A DNA stretch of 64,000 nt, from the NCBI RefSeq assembly GCF_001482285.1, contig NZ_LOEP01000009.1, positions 62,001 to 126,000 of the forward strand, read 5' to 3'. Positions 50,284 through 59,690 of this stretch are shown in pieces. A program made the translations under genes and the position numbers. A model generated the notes under the pieces. That model saw nothing but the letters and a program-made list of their open reading frames with translations, ran no database searches and had not been told where the DNA came from. The stretch comes from Haloferax sp. Q22 (GTDB lineage: Archaea; Halobacteriota; Halobacteria; Halobacteriales; Haloferacaceae). The stretch's first letter is position 1, and every line of letters starts with the position of its first letter.

Positions 50284-51156
50284 ATGTACGAGCGCATCCT
50301 CCTGCCCGTCGACGAGAGCACGTCGTCGAGCGCGGTTCTCCACCACGCCAGCGAACTCGCCCACTGGGACGACGCGGAGATACGACTGCTCTTCGTCGCC
50401 GACACGACCCGCGACAGCGTCACCGTGGTCGGGAACGACGTGGTCGACGCGCTCGAACGCGAGGGCGAGAGCGTCGTCGAGGAGGCGGCGGAGACGCTCC
50501 AGAACCTCGGCGTCGATTACTCGACGGACGTGGTGCAGGGCAACCCTGCCCCCACCATCGTCGAGTACGCCGACGAGTACGACTACGACCTCGTCGTGAT
50601 GCCGACCCGCGGGCGCAAAGGCATCTCCCGACAGCTCCGCGGGAGCGTCACGGAGAAGGTCGTCCGCCTGTCGGACCGGCCGGTACTCACCGCCCGCATG
50701 AAGCCCGACGAGGAGCTGACGTTCCCCTACGAGCGCATCCTCATCCCGACCGACGGAAGCCGCTCCGCGAAACGAGCGACGAGCCACGGCCTCGCACTCG
50801 CAGCCGAACTCGACGCGACGGTTCACGTGCTGTCGGTCGTGGACGACTCCGCGCTCGGCTTCGACGTTCGGTCGATGCTCTCCGGCGAAGAGAGCGAGCG
50901 CGGCGCGAACGAGGCGATTTCGAAGGTCGTCGAGGAGGCGAACGAACGCGGCGTCACGAAGCTCGCCGAGACCATCGAACACGGCTCGCCGAGCGAATCG
51001 ATTCGGGAGTACGTCGAAGGTAACGACATCCACGCCGTCGTGATGGGGACCACCGGTAGAAGCGGCGTGGACCGAATCCTCCTCGGGAGCGTCGCCGAGC
51101 AGACGGTTCGGAGCGCACCCGTCCCCGTCATCACGGTGTCGCCCGGCGAGGAGTAA
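50284..51156 (+). CDS. Universal stress protein with two tandem UspA domains
   Basis: A 290-residue protein of two UspA units: about 1-140 (MYERILLPVDESTSSSAVLH, VVMPTRGRKGISRQLRGS) and about 145-290 (YERILIPTDGSRSAKRATSH, VVMGTTGRSGVDRILLGSVA). Both contain the Gx2Gx9G(S/T)-type ATP motif, so nucleotide binding is likely. Haloarchaea commonly use tandem Usp proteins in stress adaptation. The regulator gene at 51299 follows. Confidence 0.94.
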   Translation: MYERILLPVDESTSSSAVLHHASELAHWDDAEIRLLFVADTTRDSVTVVGNDVVDALEREGESVVEEAAETLQNLGVDYSTDVVQGNPAPTIVEYADEYDYDLVVMPTRGRKGISRQLRGSVTEKVVRLSDRPVLTARMKPDEELTFPYERILIPTDGSRSAKRATSHGLALAAELDATVHVLSVVDDSALGFDVRSMLSGEESERGANEAISKVVEEANERGVTKLAETIEHGSPSESIREYVEGNDIHAVVMGTTGRSGVDRILLGSVAEQTVRSAPVPVITVSPGEE

Positions 51157-51298
51157 CCCGAGCGGGTCGCGGGCGGCGGGGTCGTCCGTCTCGGGATACA
51201 GCTATTACCCACGGGCGACGTATCGGCGCAGTAGCCGTGGTCGAACAGGACCGTCTCGGACGCCCGTCCAGCCCCGACAGCCGGAGGTCTCGATAGCG

Positions 51299-51937
51299 AT
51301 GCTCCGCGCGACCATCCTCCTCGAACTGAACGAGGACTACGTGCTGTCGCACGTGAGTGACCTCGTCGACGGGCCGGTCGTCGTGACGAACTGCGAGGTG
51401 CTCGGCGAGACGGACATCCGCTTCGTCGTCGACGCCGGAGAACACCGCGACGAGATGGCCGACCGGCTCGCCGCCAGCGAGGTGGTCCGCGACCTCGAAC
51501 TCGTCGGCGACGACCAACTGCTCATCACCAAGCGGTCCTCCGGCGCGCTCCCCGTCATCCGCGAGAACCACGGGATGCTCCAGCGGATGAGCCAGTTCTA
51601 CGGGCGCTCGCGCGTCTTCGACGTGGTCGTGTTTCGGCGGGCCGACCTCAAGGCCATCATCTCGGGGCTCCGGTCGCTCGGCACCGTCGAACTCCGGCGG
51701 CTGAAACCCTTCGTCGGCCCCTCCACGCGGCTCTCGAAGCGGCAGGCCGAGGTCGTCGGCTACGCGCTCGAACGCGGCTACTACGACTGGCCGCGGGGCG
51801 TCACGGTCGAGGAAATCGCGGCGGCGTTCGAGGTGAGCAGACCGACCGTGTTGGAACACCTCCGCCGGGCCGAAAAGAAACTCCTCAGCGACGCGCTCGC
51901 CGACGCGACGACGCCGGCGAACCCCGATAGCACCTGA
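51299..51937 (+). CDS. Bat-type HTH-10 transcriptional regulator
   Basis: A 212-residue regulator with an N-terminal alpha/beta domain (about 1-140) and a C-terminal HTH-10 (LSKRQAEVVGYALERGYYDW, GVTVEEIAAAFEVSRPTVLE). It lies between uspA and the carbohydrate-type ABC operon, transcribed toward the latter with a 177-bp gap; either could be its target. Same length as the regulator at 40913 but with different N-terminal sequence. Confidence 0.9.
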   Translation: MLRATILLELNEDYVLSHVSDLVDGPVVVTNCEVLGETDIRFVVDAGEHRDEMADRLAASEVVRDLELVGDDQLLITKRSSGALPVIRENHGMLQRMSQFYGRSRVFDVVVFRRADLKAIISGLRSLGTVELRRLKPFVGPSTRLSKRQAEVVGYALERGYYDWPRGVTVEEIAAAFEVSRPTVLEHLRRAEKKLLSDALADATTPANPDST

Positions 51938-52098
51938 TCTCGACTGACTCCGATACCGACCGCGTCGGCTCTCCGCGCACGCCGCGGGTCGGGTTTTAAG
52001 CGCCTAAGACACCTGAAACACGTCACCATTTTCGCGGGAACCAATATAAAGAGCCAACAGGGGTAGGCACTACTGACGTGGCCTCTACCGGTGTACGT

Positions 52099-52110
52099 AT
52101 TGTTTACAAT
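52099..52110. promoter_or_regulatory. Inverted repeat just before the ABC operon start
   Basis: ATTGTTTACAAT has 5-bp arms (ATTGT/ACAAT) and ends 4 bp before the ATG at 52115. A TATA-like AATATAAA is at 52043-52050, so the repeat would lie in a short 5' leader, a reasonable roadblock site. Arms are short; support is weak. Confidence 0.35.
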
Positions 52111-52114
52111 TACC

Positions 52115-53449
52115 ATGATAGATGGGAATCACTCTCGTGGTGGAGACGGGCGGCAAACGCGCGGGTCGTCGCGCCGGACGTTCCTCGCGGCGGTCGGGAG
52201 CGCCGCGGCGGTGACGACGGCGGGCTGTCTGGGTGGCGGTGGTGGCGGCGGCTCCAACGAGCCGATTCGATACCTCTCGGACCGCGGCGACTCGAAGGAC
52301 GTGATGGACGAGATTATCGCCGAGTTCGAGGAGGAGACCGACCACACGGTCGAGATGATTTACACGGCGAAGGGGACATCTTCGGACGCCGAGATGCAGA
52401 AGATGGTCGCCGCGGGCAACCCGCCGGACCTGCTTTTCGACACCTCGACGGACGCGTATCGGCTCCAGCGCGACGGCGTCCTCGCGCCGGTCACGGGGGC
52501 CGTCCAAGATAACGACCTGCCCGACCCGGTCAACGTCGGCGGCGAGTCGTACTTCGCGGCCGCGATGGTCGAACCGCTCATGGGCTGGTACCGAAACGAC
52601 GTGTACTCGGAGATGCCCGCGTCGTGGAGCGAGTGGGTCGAGGCCGCCGGTGAGGTGTCGGCCAACGAGTCGATGGAGGGCTACGTCATCCAGTCGGGCC
52701 AGACGAACAACGCCGACACCCAGATGACGCAGTACCTCTGGCAGAACGACGTGGAGATTTACGGCGGTCCCTCCGACGGCATCGAGGTCAGACTCGACAA
52801 CGACGACAACCGACAGGCGGCCGTCGAGACGTTCGAGTGGGTCCAGTCGATGGCCGAGTACTCGCCGAACGGCTCTGGGTGGGCGTGGGGCGACGCCATC
52901 GGCGCGCTCCAACAGGAGAACGCCGCGGCCATCGCCAGCGTCGGCGGCCTCCCCATCCTCACGATTCAGGCCAACCGCCCCGACCTCGTCGAGAACCTCA
53001 GTCCGATGCCGTTCCCCGTGCCGAGCGGGGCCGCACAGGACAAGTGGTGGTCGTACATGGAGGGCCACCTCGTCCGCAACGACGGCCAGAACACCGAGGG
53101 CGCACAGGCGTTCGTGGACTTCTTCACGAGTTCGTCGCGCTTCTTCGACTTCGTGCTCTCCGCGCCGCTGTTCCAGTTCCCGCCGACGCGGGAGCAACTC
53201 GACGCGCCCGAGGTGACCGAAAACGAGGTCATCCAACAGCACCCCGACGTGATGAATCTCGTCCGCGACAACTGGGACGCCTTTACGAGCGTCCTCGCCA
53301 CCGGCGACGACGGCGCGCCGAACATCGTCGCGGCCGACGCCTACAGCGAACAGCTCTTCGGACAGGCGGCTGACCAGCTTCTCGTCGGCGGGCTCACGCC
53401 CGACGAGACGGTCGACTGGCTGGCCGAGCAACTCCGCGGGTTGCAATGA
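52115..53449 (+). CDS. Carbohydrate-type ABC transporter substrate-binding lipoprotein
   Basis: A 444-residue UgpB/MalE-type binding protein. Tat signal SSRRTFLAAVG (residues 18-28) and lipobox TAGC (Cys38) precede a Gly-rich linker; the mature fold has IAEFEEETDHTVEMIY, GNPPDLLFDTS and MEGHLVRN. The family binds oligosaccharides, glycerophosphodiesters or polyols, but the downstream CoA genes suggest an acid or acyl ester here. ATG 52115 is chosen; a GTG at 52091 is possible. First gene of a seven-cistron-length operon of six genes. Confidence 0.93.
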   Translation: MIDGNHSRGGDGRQTRGSSRRTFLAAVGSAAAVTTAGCLGGGGGGGSNEPIRYLSDRGDSKDVMDEIIAEFEEETDHTVEMIYTAKGTSSDAEMQKMVAAGNPPDLLFDTSTDAYRLQRDGVLAPVTGAVQDNDLPDPVNVGGESYFAAAMVEPLMGWYRNDVYSEMPASWSEWVEAAGEVSANESMEGYVIQSGQTNNADTQMTQYLWQNDVEIYGGPSDGIEVRLDNDDNRQAAVETFEWVQSMAEYSPNGSGWAWGDAIGALQQENAAAIASVGGLPILTIQANRPDLVENLSPMPFPVPSGAAQDKWWSYMEGHLVRNDGQNTEGAQAFVDFFTSSSRFFDFVLSAPLFQFPPTREQLDAPEVTENEVIQQHPDVMNLVRDNWDAFTSVLATGDDGAPNIVAADAYSEQLFGQAADQLLVGGLTPDETVDWLAEQLRGLQ

Positions 53450-54375
53450 GTACGGCCCTCAAATCGCGGTTGGCGGCCGCCGGGTCGGCCCTCCGAGAGC
53501 GCGACGTGGACGGTACGACGCTCCTGTTGGCGGCGTGTTTCGTTCCGATGCTCGCGTTCTTCGTCGTGGTCTGGGTCATCCCCATCGTCTACGCGCTCGG
53601 AATGAGCCTGTTCGCGTCGCCGGTGCGGAACCCCGAGTTCGTCGGCCTTGGCAACTACGCCGAACTCCTCGGAAACGGCGCGTTCTGGGGCTTTCTCTGG
53701 AACAGCGTCGTCTACGCGGTGGCGACCACGGGGCTGAGCCTCATCATCGGGCTGGGGCTCGCGCTCGTCATCAACCAGCGCATCCGCGGCGGCGACGCCC
53801 TGCGGACGCTGATGATCTTCCCGTACCTCCTACCGACGCTCGTTGTCATCTTCATGTGGAAGTTCATCCTCGATCCCAACATCGGGATTCTGAACCAGTT
53901 CCTCGTCGACGCCGGGCTCATCGACAAGCCGATCGCGTTCTTCTCGACCCTGGAGTTTGCTATGCCGGCGGTCGTCGTCACGAGCGTCTGGAAGTTCGCC
54001 AGTTTCGCCTTCTTCATCCTGCTCGCGCGCCTGCAGGCCATCGACCCCGACCTCTACGAGCGGGCGCGGGTCGAGGGCGCGACGACGTGGCAGGCGTTCC
54101 GCGACATCACCTTCCCGCACCTCCGTGGCGCGATTCTCATCATCCTCCTCGTCAGGGGCATCTGGATGTTCAACAAGTTCGACATCATCTACCTCTCGAC
54201 CCGCGGCGGCCCGCTCCAGCAGACGACGACGCTCCCGATTCGCGTCTACCAACTCGCGTTCAGCGAGGTGAACTTCGGCATGGCGACGGCGCTCGCCGGC
54301 GTCATGTTCTTCCTCCTCGCCGGCGTCGCGGTGGTCTACTTCCGGGCGTTCGCCCCCGAAAAGGAGGTGGCGTGA
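53446..54375 (+). CDS. ABC transporter permease, UgpA/MalF-type
   Basis: A 309-residue permease with six membrane spans (first ACFVPMLAFFVVVWVIPIVY) and the EAA-type coupling motif LYERARVEGATTWQAFRDIT, which docks to the ATPase. It overlaps the binding-protein stop by 4 bp and pairs with the second permease downstream. Confidence 0.94.
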   Translation: MSTALKSRLAAAGSALRERDVDGTTLLLAACFVPMLAFFVVVWVIPIVYALGMSLFASPVRNPEFVGLGNYAELLGNGAFWGFLWNSVVYAVATTGLSLIIGLGLALVINQRIRGGDALRTLMIFPYLLPTLVVIFMWKFILDPNIGILNQFLVDAGLIDKPIAFFSTLEFAMPAVVVTSVWKFASFAFFILLARLQAIDPDLYERARVEGATTWQAFRDITFPHLRGAILIILLVRGIWMFNKFDIIYLSTRGGPLQQTTTLPIRVYQLAFSEVNFGMATALAGVMFFLLAGVAVVYFRAFAPEKEVA

Positions 54376-54376
54376 G

Positions 54377-55243
54377 ATGGCGACGTCTTCCGGTCGCGGT
54401 CTCGTCTCCCACGACACCCAGAAACGCCTCCAGCGAATCGCCGTCTACCTGACGGCGCTTCTCATCTCGGTGTTCACCATCATCCCGGTGTACGTGATGG
54501 TGGTCATCGCCATCCAGTCGCCGGCGACGACGTTCGCCGGCGGGCGGGTGAACCTGCTGCCCACCGAGCCGTCGCTCCGGAACTTCCTCGTGCTCCTCGG
54601 GTCGACCGACACGGTCCGGTACTTCGTCAACAGCCTCGTCGTCACCCTCGGGTCGACCGTCCTCTCGACGACTATCGCGGTCGCGGCGGGCTACGGCCTG
54701 ACGCGCTTCGACTTCACCGGGAAGTCGCTGGCGGCGCGGGCGGTGCTGTTCTCGTACATGTTCAGTCCCATCGTCCTCGCTATCCCGCTGTACGTCGTCT
54801 TCTCGACGCTCGGCCTCCTCAACAGCCACTTCGCGCTCACCCTCGCGCTGACGGCCATCTCCGCGCCGTTCTGCATCTGGCTGATGTGGCAGTACTTCCA
54901 GACCGTCCCCATCGCGCTCGAAGAGTCCGCGTGGGTCCGCGGCGCGAGCCGCTGGCGCACCGTCAGAGACGTGGTCCTGCCGGTCGCCCGGCCCGGCTAC
55001 ATCTCCGCGGCCATCTTCGCGTTCGCCGTCGCGTGGAACGACTTCACCATGGCGCGCGTCGTCATGAGCCGCGACGAGATGTACACCATCACCGTCGGCG
55101 CGTCGCTGTTCTTGGACCGCGTCAGCATCGGCTGGGGCGAGACGATGGCCGTCTCGCTTCTCATCTCGATTCCGCCGTTCCTCATCACACTGTTCCTGCA
55201 ACGATACCTCCTCCAGGGCTTCAGCGTTGGAGGCCTCGAATAA
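54377..55243 (+). CDS. ABC transporter permease, UgpE/MalG-type
   Basis: A 288-residue permease with six spans; coupling motif EESAWVRGASRWRTVRDVVL, and MALG-type FTIIPVYVMVVIAIQSP at the first span. One base separates it from the previous gene and its stop overlaps the ATPase start by one base. Confidence 0.94.
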   Translation: MATSSGRGLVSHDTQKRLQRIAVYLTALLISVFTIIPVYVMVVIAIQSPATTFAGGRVNLLPTEPSLRNFLVLLGSTDTVRYFVNSLVVTLGSTVLSTTIAVAAGYGLTRFDFTGKSLAARAVLFSYMFSPIVLAIPLYVVFSTLGLLNSHFALTLALTAISAPFCIWLMWQYFQTVPIALEESAWVRGASRWRTVRDVVLPVARPGYISAAIFAFAVAWNDFTMARVVMSRDEMYTITVGASLFLDRVSIGWGETMAVSLLISIPPFLITLFLQRYLLQGFSVGGLE

Positions 55244-56394
55244 TGGCAACCAGCATCCACCTCGACACCGTCAGAAAGGAGTTTCGCACCCTCGGAAACA
55301 CGCACGTCGCCGTCGACGACCTCAGCCTCGACATCCCCGAAGGCTCGTTTACGACCTTCGTCGGCCCCTCGGGCTGCGGGAAGACGACGACCCTGCGCAT
55401 GTTGGCCGGACTGGAGACGCCCACCTCGGGCACCGTCTCGTTCGGCGACGAGGACGTGACCGACCTCCCGCCGCAGGAGCGCAACGTCTCGATGGTGTTC
55501 CAGTCCATCGCGCTCTACCCGCACATGTCCGTCCGCGAGAACATCGGCTACGGCCTGAAGATTCACGGCGTTCCGAAGGCCGAACGCGACGAGCGCATCG
55601 ACGAGGCCGCCGAAGTCCTCCAAATCGAGGCGCAGTTGGAGAAGATGCCCGCCGAACTCTCCGGCGGCCAACAACAGCGCGTCGCCCTCGGCGGCGCGTT
55701 CGTGCAGGACCCCGACGTGCTGCTTCTGGACGAGCCGATGTCCGACCTCGACGCGAAGCTCAAATCCGACCTCCGCGTCGAGATTCAGCGGCTCCACCAG
55801 GAGCTCGACACCACCGTCGTCTACGTCACCCACGACCAGACCGAGGCGATGACGATGAGCGACCAGGTGGTCCTCCTGCGCGACGGCGAACTCGCGCAGG
55901 TCGACCCGCCGAAACAGCTGTTCGACTACCCGAACTCGGAGTACGTCGCGCAGTTCATCGGCATGCCCTCGACCAACGTCGTCGACTGCGCGGTCGAGGA
56001 GCGAGACGGCGGGACCGCACTCGTCGGCCCCGGGTTCGAGCTTTCGCTCCCTGCCGGCGTCGACGTCTCGCCCGCCGGTCGCGTCAGACTCGGCATCAGG
56101 CCGCAGTATCTCGACGTGGGCTCCGCCGGGGCGTGTCGGCTCTCTGTCGACGTGGAGGTCGTCGAAACCCTCGGAACCGAGTCCGTGGTCCACGGCCGCC
56201 TCGAAGACGGCACCCCCTTCGACGTGGTGAGCGACGCCGTCGACGACGCGGTCGCGGGCGACCGTCTCGACGTGTCGTTCGACCTCGCCGACGCCTTCGT
56301 CTTCGGTGAGGATGGCGAGACGATACTCTTCGGCTCCGAGCGCGCCGGCGAGCGCTCGTCGTCGCCCGCGGGGACCGGGGGCGTCACTCCATGA
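55243..56394 (+). CDS. ABC transporter ATPase, UgpC/MalK-type
   Basis: A 383-residue ATPase. Walker A GPSGCGKT at residues 41-48, signature LSGGQQQRVALGGA at about 139, Walker B LLLDEPMSDLD, H-loop VTHDQTEAM, and a C-terminal MalK-type TOBE domain. The usual ALGRA after the signature reads ALGGA, a minor change outside the catalytic residues. It overlaps the CoA-transferase gene by 4 bp, so import and metabolism are co-translated. ATG 55243; longer in-frame reading upstream is inside the permease gene. Confidence 0.94.
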   Translation: MATSIHLDTVRKEFRTLGNTHVAVDDLSLDIPEGSFTTFVGPSGCGKTTTLRMLAGLETPTSGTVSFGDEDVTDLPPQERNVSMVFQSIALYPHMSVRENIGYGLKIHGVPKAERDERIDEAAEVLQIEAQLEKMPAELSGGQQQRVALGGAFVQDPDVLLLDEPMSDLDAKLKSDLRVEIQRLHQELDTTVVYVTHDQTEAMTMSDQVVLLRDGELAQVDPPKQLFDYPNSEYVAQFIGMPSTNVVDCAVEERDGGTALVGPGFELSLPAGVDVSPAGRVRLGIRPQYLDVGSAGACRLSVDVEVVETLGTESVVHGRLEDGTPFDVVSDAVDDAVAGDRLDVSFDLADAFVFGEDGETILFGSERAGERSSSPAGTGGVTP

Positions 56395-57659
56395 GCGGCG
56401 ACAGCGCCGAGCGCGCCAAGAGCGCCGAAAGTGCCGAGACTACCGCGGACGCGACCGACTCTGCGACCGCGTCGGCGACATCCGGGCTCCCGCTCGACGG
56501 CGTTCGCGTCCTCGAACTCGGCCACATCATCGCCGGGCCGTTTTGTTCGATGCTCCTCGCCGACCTCGGCGCGGACGTCATCAAGGTCGAACACCCGAAG
56601 GGCGGCGATCTCATCCGCGGGTCGTCGCCGGTCGGAAACAGCTCGTTCAACTACGTCAACCGGGACAAGCGGAGCATCACGCTCGACCTCAAGTCCGACG
56701 CGGCGCTCGACGCGTTCTTCGACCTGCTCGACGAGACCGACGTGGTCGTCGAGAACTACGCGCCGGGGACCGCCGAACGACTCGGCATCGGCTACGAGCA
56801 GTTGCGAGAGACGCATCCGGGCCTCGTCTACTGCTCCATCAAGGGGTTCAACCCCGGCCCCTACGAGTCGTACCCCGCGCTCGACCCCATCGCCGAGGCG
56901 CTGTCCGGGCTGATGAGCGTCACCGGCCACGAGGGGATGCCCCCGGTCCGGTCGGGCACGAGCATCGCCGACATGGCGGCGTCGTTCTACGGCGCGATAG
57001 CGGTCCTCGGGGCGCTCTACCGCCGCGACCGGACCGGCGAGGGATCGAAGGTGACCGCGCCGCTGTTCGAGTCCACCGTCTCGATGATGGGCTACTGGCT
57101 CGCGTACACCGAGGCCTACGACGACGTGCCGGGACCGATGGGCGCGTCGCACCCCAACTGGGCACCCTACGACGTGTTCGAGACGGCCGACGACGAGTGG
57201 GTGTTCATCGGCCCCTCCGGCGAGCGTCAATGGACGGCGCTCTGCGAGGCGCTCGGTCTCGACCTCCACGAAGACGAGCGGTTCGACACGCTCCCGGACC
57301 GCCGGGAGAACCTCGACGAACTCATGGACCTGCTCCGCGCCGAATGCGAGACCTACCCGGCGGACGACCTCGTCGCCGGTCTGCGCGAGGTCGGTGTTCC
57401 CGTCGCCAAGGTAAACTCGATGGACGAGGTCGCGGCGGACCCGCACTTGCGGGCGACCGACTTCTTCACCGAGGTCGAGACCGCCGAGGGAACGTCGCGG
57501 TCGGTCAGCGTCCCGCGGTTTCCCGTCGTCGCCAGCGGCTTCGACCGCCCCGAATCGACCGACCCGCCGAAGCTCGGCGAGCACACCGAGGCCATCCTCT
57601 CGTCGCTCGGCTACGACGACGCGGCCATCGACGCGCTCCGGCGCGCGGGAGGGGTCTGA
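56391..57659 (+). CDS. Type III (CaiB/BaiF) CoA-transferase
   Basis: A 422-residue family III CoA-transferase that moves CoA between carboxylic acids. LPLDGVRVLELGHIIAGPFC at the start of the fold (after about 30 disordered residues), DLGADVIKVEHPKGGDLIRG, and catalytic Asp194 in SGTSIADMAASFYGA. It is coupled to the transporter ATPase upstream (4-bp overlap) and abuts the HMGL-like gene with no spacing, so it probably activates the imported acid for the next enzyme. Confidence 0.94.
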   Translation: MSGDSAERAKSAESAETTADATDSATASATSGLPLDGVRVLELGHIIAGPFCSMLLADLGADVIKVEHPKGGDLIRGSSPVGNSSFNYVNRDKRSITLDLKSDAALDAFFDLLDETDVVVENYAPGTAERLGIGYEQLRETHPGLVYCSIKGFNPGPYESYPALDPIAEALSGLMSVTGHEGMPPVRSGTSIADMAASFYGAIAVLGALYRRDRTGEGSKVTAPLFESTVSMMGYWLAYTEAYDDVPGPMGASHPNWAPYDVFETADDEWVFIGPSGERQWTALCEALGLDLHEDERFDTLPDRRENLDELMDLLRAECETYPADDLVAGLREVGVPVAKVNSMDEVAADPHLRATDFFTEVETAEGTSRSVSVPRFPVVASGFDRPESTDPPKLGEHTEAILSSLGYDDAAIDALRRAGGV

Positions 57660-58748
57660 ATGGCGGCCGCGGAGCCAGTCCTCCTCGACGTGACCTGCCG
57701 CGAGGGCGAACAGCGACCCGGCACGTCCTACACGACGGGACAGAAAGTCGCGGCGGTGCGCGCCCTCGACGACCTCGGCGTCGACTACGTGCAGGTCGGC
57801 TTCCCCATCGCGGGCGCACAGACCGGCGACGTATGCGACGCCGTAGACGTGGAGACGAAGTTGACGGGCATCGCCCGCGCCGTCCCGAAGGACGTCGAGG
57901 CCGCGGTCGACGCCGGCGTCGACGTCATCGACGTGTTCGCGCCGACCAGCGAGCGACAGCGGACCGAACTGCTCGGGAAAGACGAGGACGAACTGCGCTC
58001 GCTCGTCTGCGAGACGGTCGATGCCGCGATCGAGACCGGGCTTGAGGTCCACTTCACCGCGATGGACGGCTTCCGGACCGACCCCGCGTTCCTCGACGAC
58101 CTGTTCGACTCGATAGACGCGACGTACCTCACTATCGCGGACACCGTGGGCTCGAAGACGCCGTTCGAGGTGTCGTCGTTCCTCCACGACCTCGACGCCG
58201 ACCCGACCCGCCTCGGGGTCCACTTCCACGACGACCTCGGCGTCGCCACGGCCAACGCGCTCACCGCGGTCGCTCACGACGTACAGAAAGTTGACGTGTC
58301 GGTCGGCGGTATCGGCGAGCGCGCCGGCAACGTCCCCGTCGAGGAGTTCGTCGTCGCGGCCGAGACGAGCCGCGCCGTGAACCGCCCCGCGCTCGACCCC
58401 TCGACGCTCATCCCCCGGGCGAACGACGTGCTGACGGCGCTCGGCGAGTCGGTGCCGGCGGAGAAATCGGTGCTCGGCGCGGACGTGTTCTCTCACGAGT
58501 CCGGGCTCCACACGGCGGCGATGCTCGACGACCCGGCGACGTTCGAGCCGTTCGACCCGGCCGTCTTCGGCGGGTCGCGGACGCTCTACTTCGGCCCGCA
58601 GAGCGGGACCGGCGCGGCCCGTCGGCTCTTGGAGCGGGTCGGCGACGACCCCGACGAAACGAAGGTCGCGGCGCTCGTCGAGACGCTCCGGTCGCTCGAC
58701 GAGCCGGTGCCGACCGACGAGGCGCTGGACATCGCCCGACGGCTCTGA
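57660..58748 (+). CDS. HMGL-like/LeuA-NifV family acyltransferase or lyase
   Basis: A 362-residue TIM-barrel protein of the pyruvate-carboxylase/HMG-CoA-lyase superfamily. The N-terminal metal motif, RDGEQ in canonical members, reads CREGEQRPG (residues 13-21), so the metal-binding Asp is Glu15. The second ligand pair is His188-x-His190 (GVHFHDD). GGIGERAGN and HESGLH resemble homocitrate/isopropylmalate synthases, but the LeuA regulatory domain is absent. With the CoA-transferase it may condense or cleave a branched hydroxyacyl-CoA. Direction of reaction is unknown. Confidence 0.87.
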   Translation: MAAAEPVLLDVTCREGEQRPGTSYTTGQKVAAVRALDDLGVDYVQVGFPIAGAQTGDVCDAVDVETKLTGIARAVPKDVEAAVDAGVDVIDVFAPTSERQRTELLGKDEDELRSLVCETVDAAIETGLEVHFTAMDGFRTDPAFLDDLFDSIDATYLTIADTVGSKTPFEVSSFLHDLDADPTRLGVHFHDDLGVATANALTAVAHDVQKVDVSVGGIGERAGNVPVEEFVVAAETSRAVNRPALDPSTLIPRANDVLTALGESVPAEKSVLGADVFSHESGLHTAAMLDDPATFEPFDPAVFGGSRTLYFGPQSGTGAARRLLERVGDDPDETKVAALVETLRSLDEPVPTDEALDIARRL

Positions 58749-58808
58749 GTCGGCGCTGCCTCAGCCTCAGTCGGTGCTCAGTCGGCACTGAGCCGGCATC
58801 AACGCGGT

Positions 58809-59528
58809 TCAGTATTCCGTTCCTTTTCTCGCGCGCTGGCCGGCGTCGATGGGGTGTTTCTCCTTTCGGACGTTGGTCACGAGGTCCGCGGCGTCGGAGA
58901 GGTAGGTCGGCTTCTCGTGGCTCCCGGTCAACACGAGTTCGAGGTTCTCGGGCTTTCGTTCCACGAGGTCGAGCACGTCTTCCTCGTCGAGCAGCCCCAT
59001 CGCGACGGCGTAGAGAAGCTCGTCGATGATGAGGAAGTGGACGCCGTCCTCGGGGGGGCCGTCGAGGTCGAGGGGGTTCGAGAGGTCGGCGTCGGCCGCG
59101 GCGTCGACGAGTTCGCGCGCCCGGTCGAGGCCGGCGGCGACCTGCGCCTCGTGGTCGGCGTCGTCGCTCCCGTCGGCCATCCCGGCCCAGCCGTAGTGGC
59201 CGAGGTTCTCGAAGGAGAAGCCGGGCATCGCCGCGATGGCGTTGTACTCCCCGCGGACGGCCTCGACGGAGTCCGCGCCGCCCTTCAGGAACTGGAGCAT
59301 GTGGACGCGATAGCCGTGGCCGGCGGCGCGGAAGCCCATGCCCATCGCGGCCGTGGTCTTCCCCTTGCCGTCGCCCCACCACACCTGTACGAGGCCGAAG
59401 TCGTCGGGCGCGGCGGGTTCGATGGCGGCCGCTTCGGGGCGGACGCCGCGGCCAGGGGTGTTCGCCCGAACCGAGTCGGGGGTGGTCTCGTCGCCTGTCT
59501 CGTGGGTTCCGTCGGGTTCGTCGGTCAT
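58809..59528 (-). CDS. cobA: Cob(I)yrinic acid a,c-diamide/cob(I)alamin adenosyltransferase
   Basis: A 239-residue CobA/CobO-type ATP:corrinoid adenosyltransferase. Walker A GDGKGKTT is at residues 52-59, after a disordered acidic N-terminus; LQFLKGG, LIIDELLYAV and LTGSHEKPTYL are family blocks. It adds the upper adenosyl ligand during coenzyme B12 synthesis or salvage. A TATA-like box at about 59630-59637 leaves a leader of roughly 80-100 nt with a strong hairpin. Downstream of cobB on the minus strand. Confidence 0.93.
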   Translation of the reverse strand: MTDEPDGTHETGDETTPDSVRANTPGRGVRPEAAAIEPAAPDDFGLVQVWWGDGKGKTTAAMGMGFRAAGHGYRVHMLQFLKGGADSVEAVRGEYNAIAAMPGFSFENLGHYGWAGMADGSDDADHEAQVAAGLDRARELVDAAADADLSNPLDLDGPPEDGVHFLIIDELLYAVAMGLLDEEDVLDLVERKPENLELVLTGSHEKPTYLSDAADLVTNVRKEKHPIDAGQRARKGTEY

Positions 59529-59566
59529 CGTAGTGGGTTCGAAGTCGGTGTCGCAGTCGGGTCGGC

Positions 59567-59590
59567 GCGGACCGAACCGGTCCGGTCCGC
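59567..59590 (-). promoter_or_regulatory. Hairpin in the cobA 5' leader
   Basis: GCGGACCG and CGGTCCGC form a perfect 8-bp stem around an 8-base loop. It lies between a TATA-like CTATATACC on the minus strand (about 59630-59638) and the cobA ATG at 59528. Most haloarchaeal genes are leaderless, so a structured leader is unusual. No cobalamin-riboswitch B12 box was recognised. Confidence 0.45.
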
Positions 59591-59690
59591 CCTGCGTTGG
59601 TCGGTCGTCGGTCGGTGCTTGTCGCGGCTTGGTATATAGAGGTTCGCCGCCCCGTCGCCCGCGCTCTCACGCTCCGCGCTCTCGCCGCGG

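Noticed and set aside
58745-58800. CAGTCGG-type short repeats after the HMGL-like gene
   Set aside because: Imperfect and very short; no stable hairpin or T-tract that would make a clear terminator.
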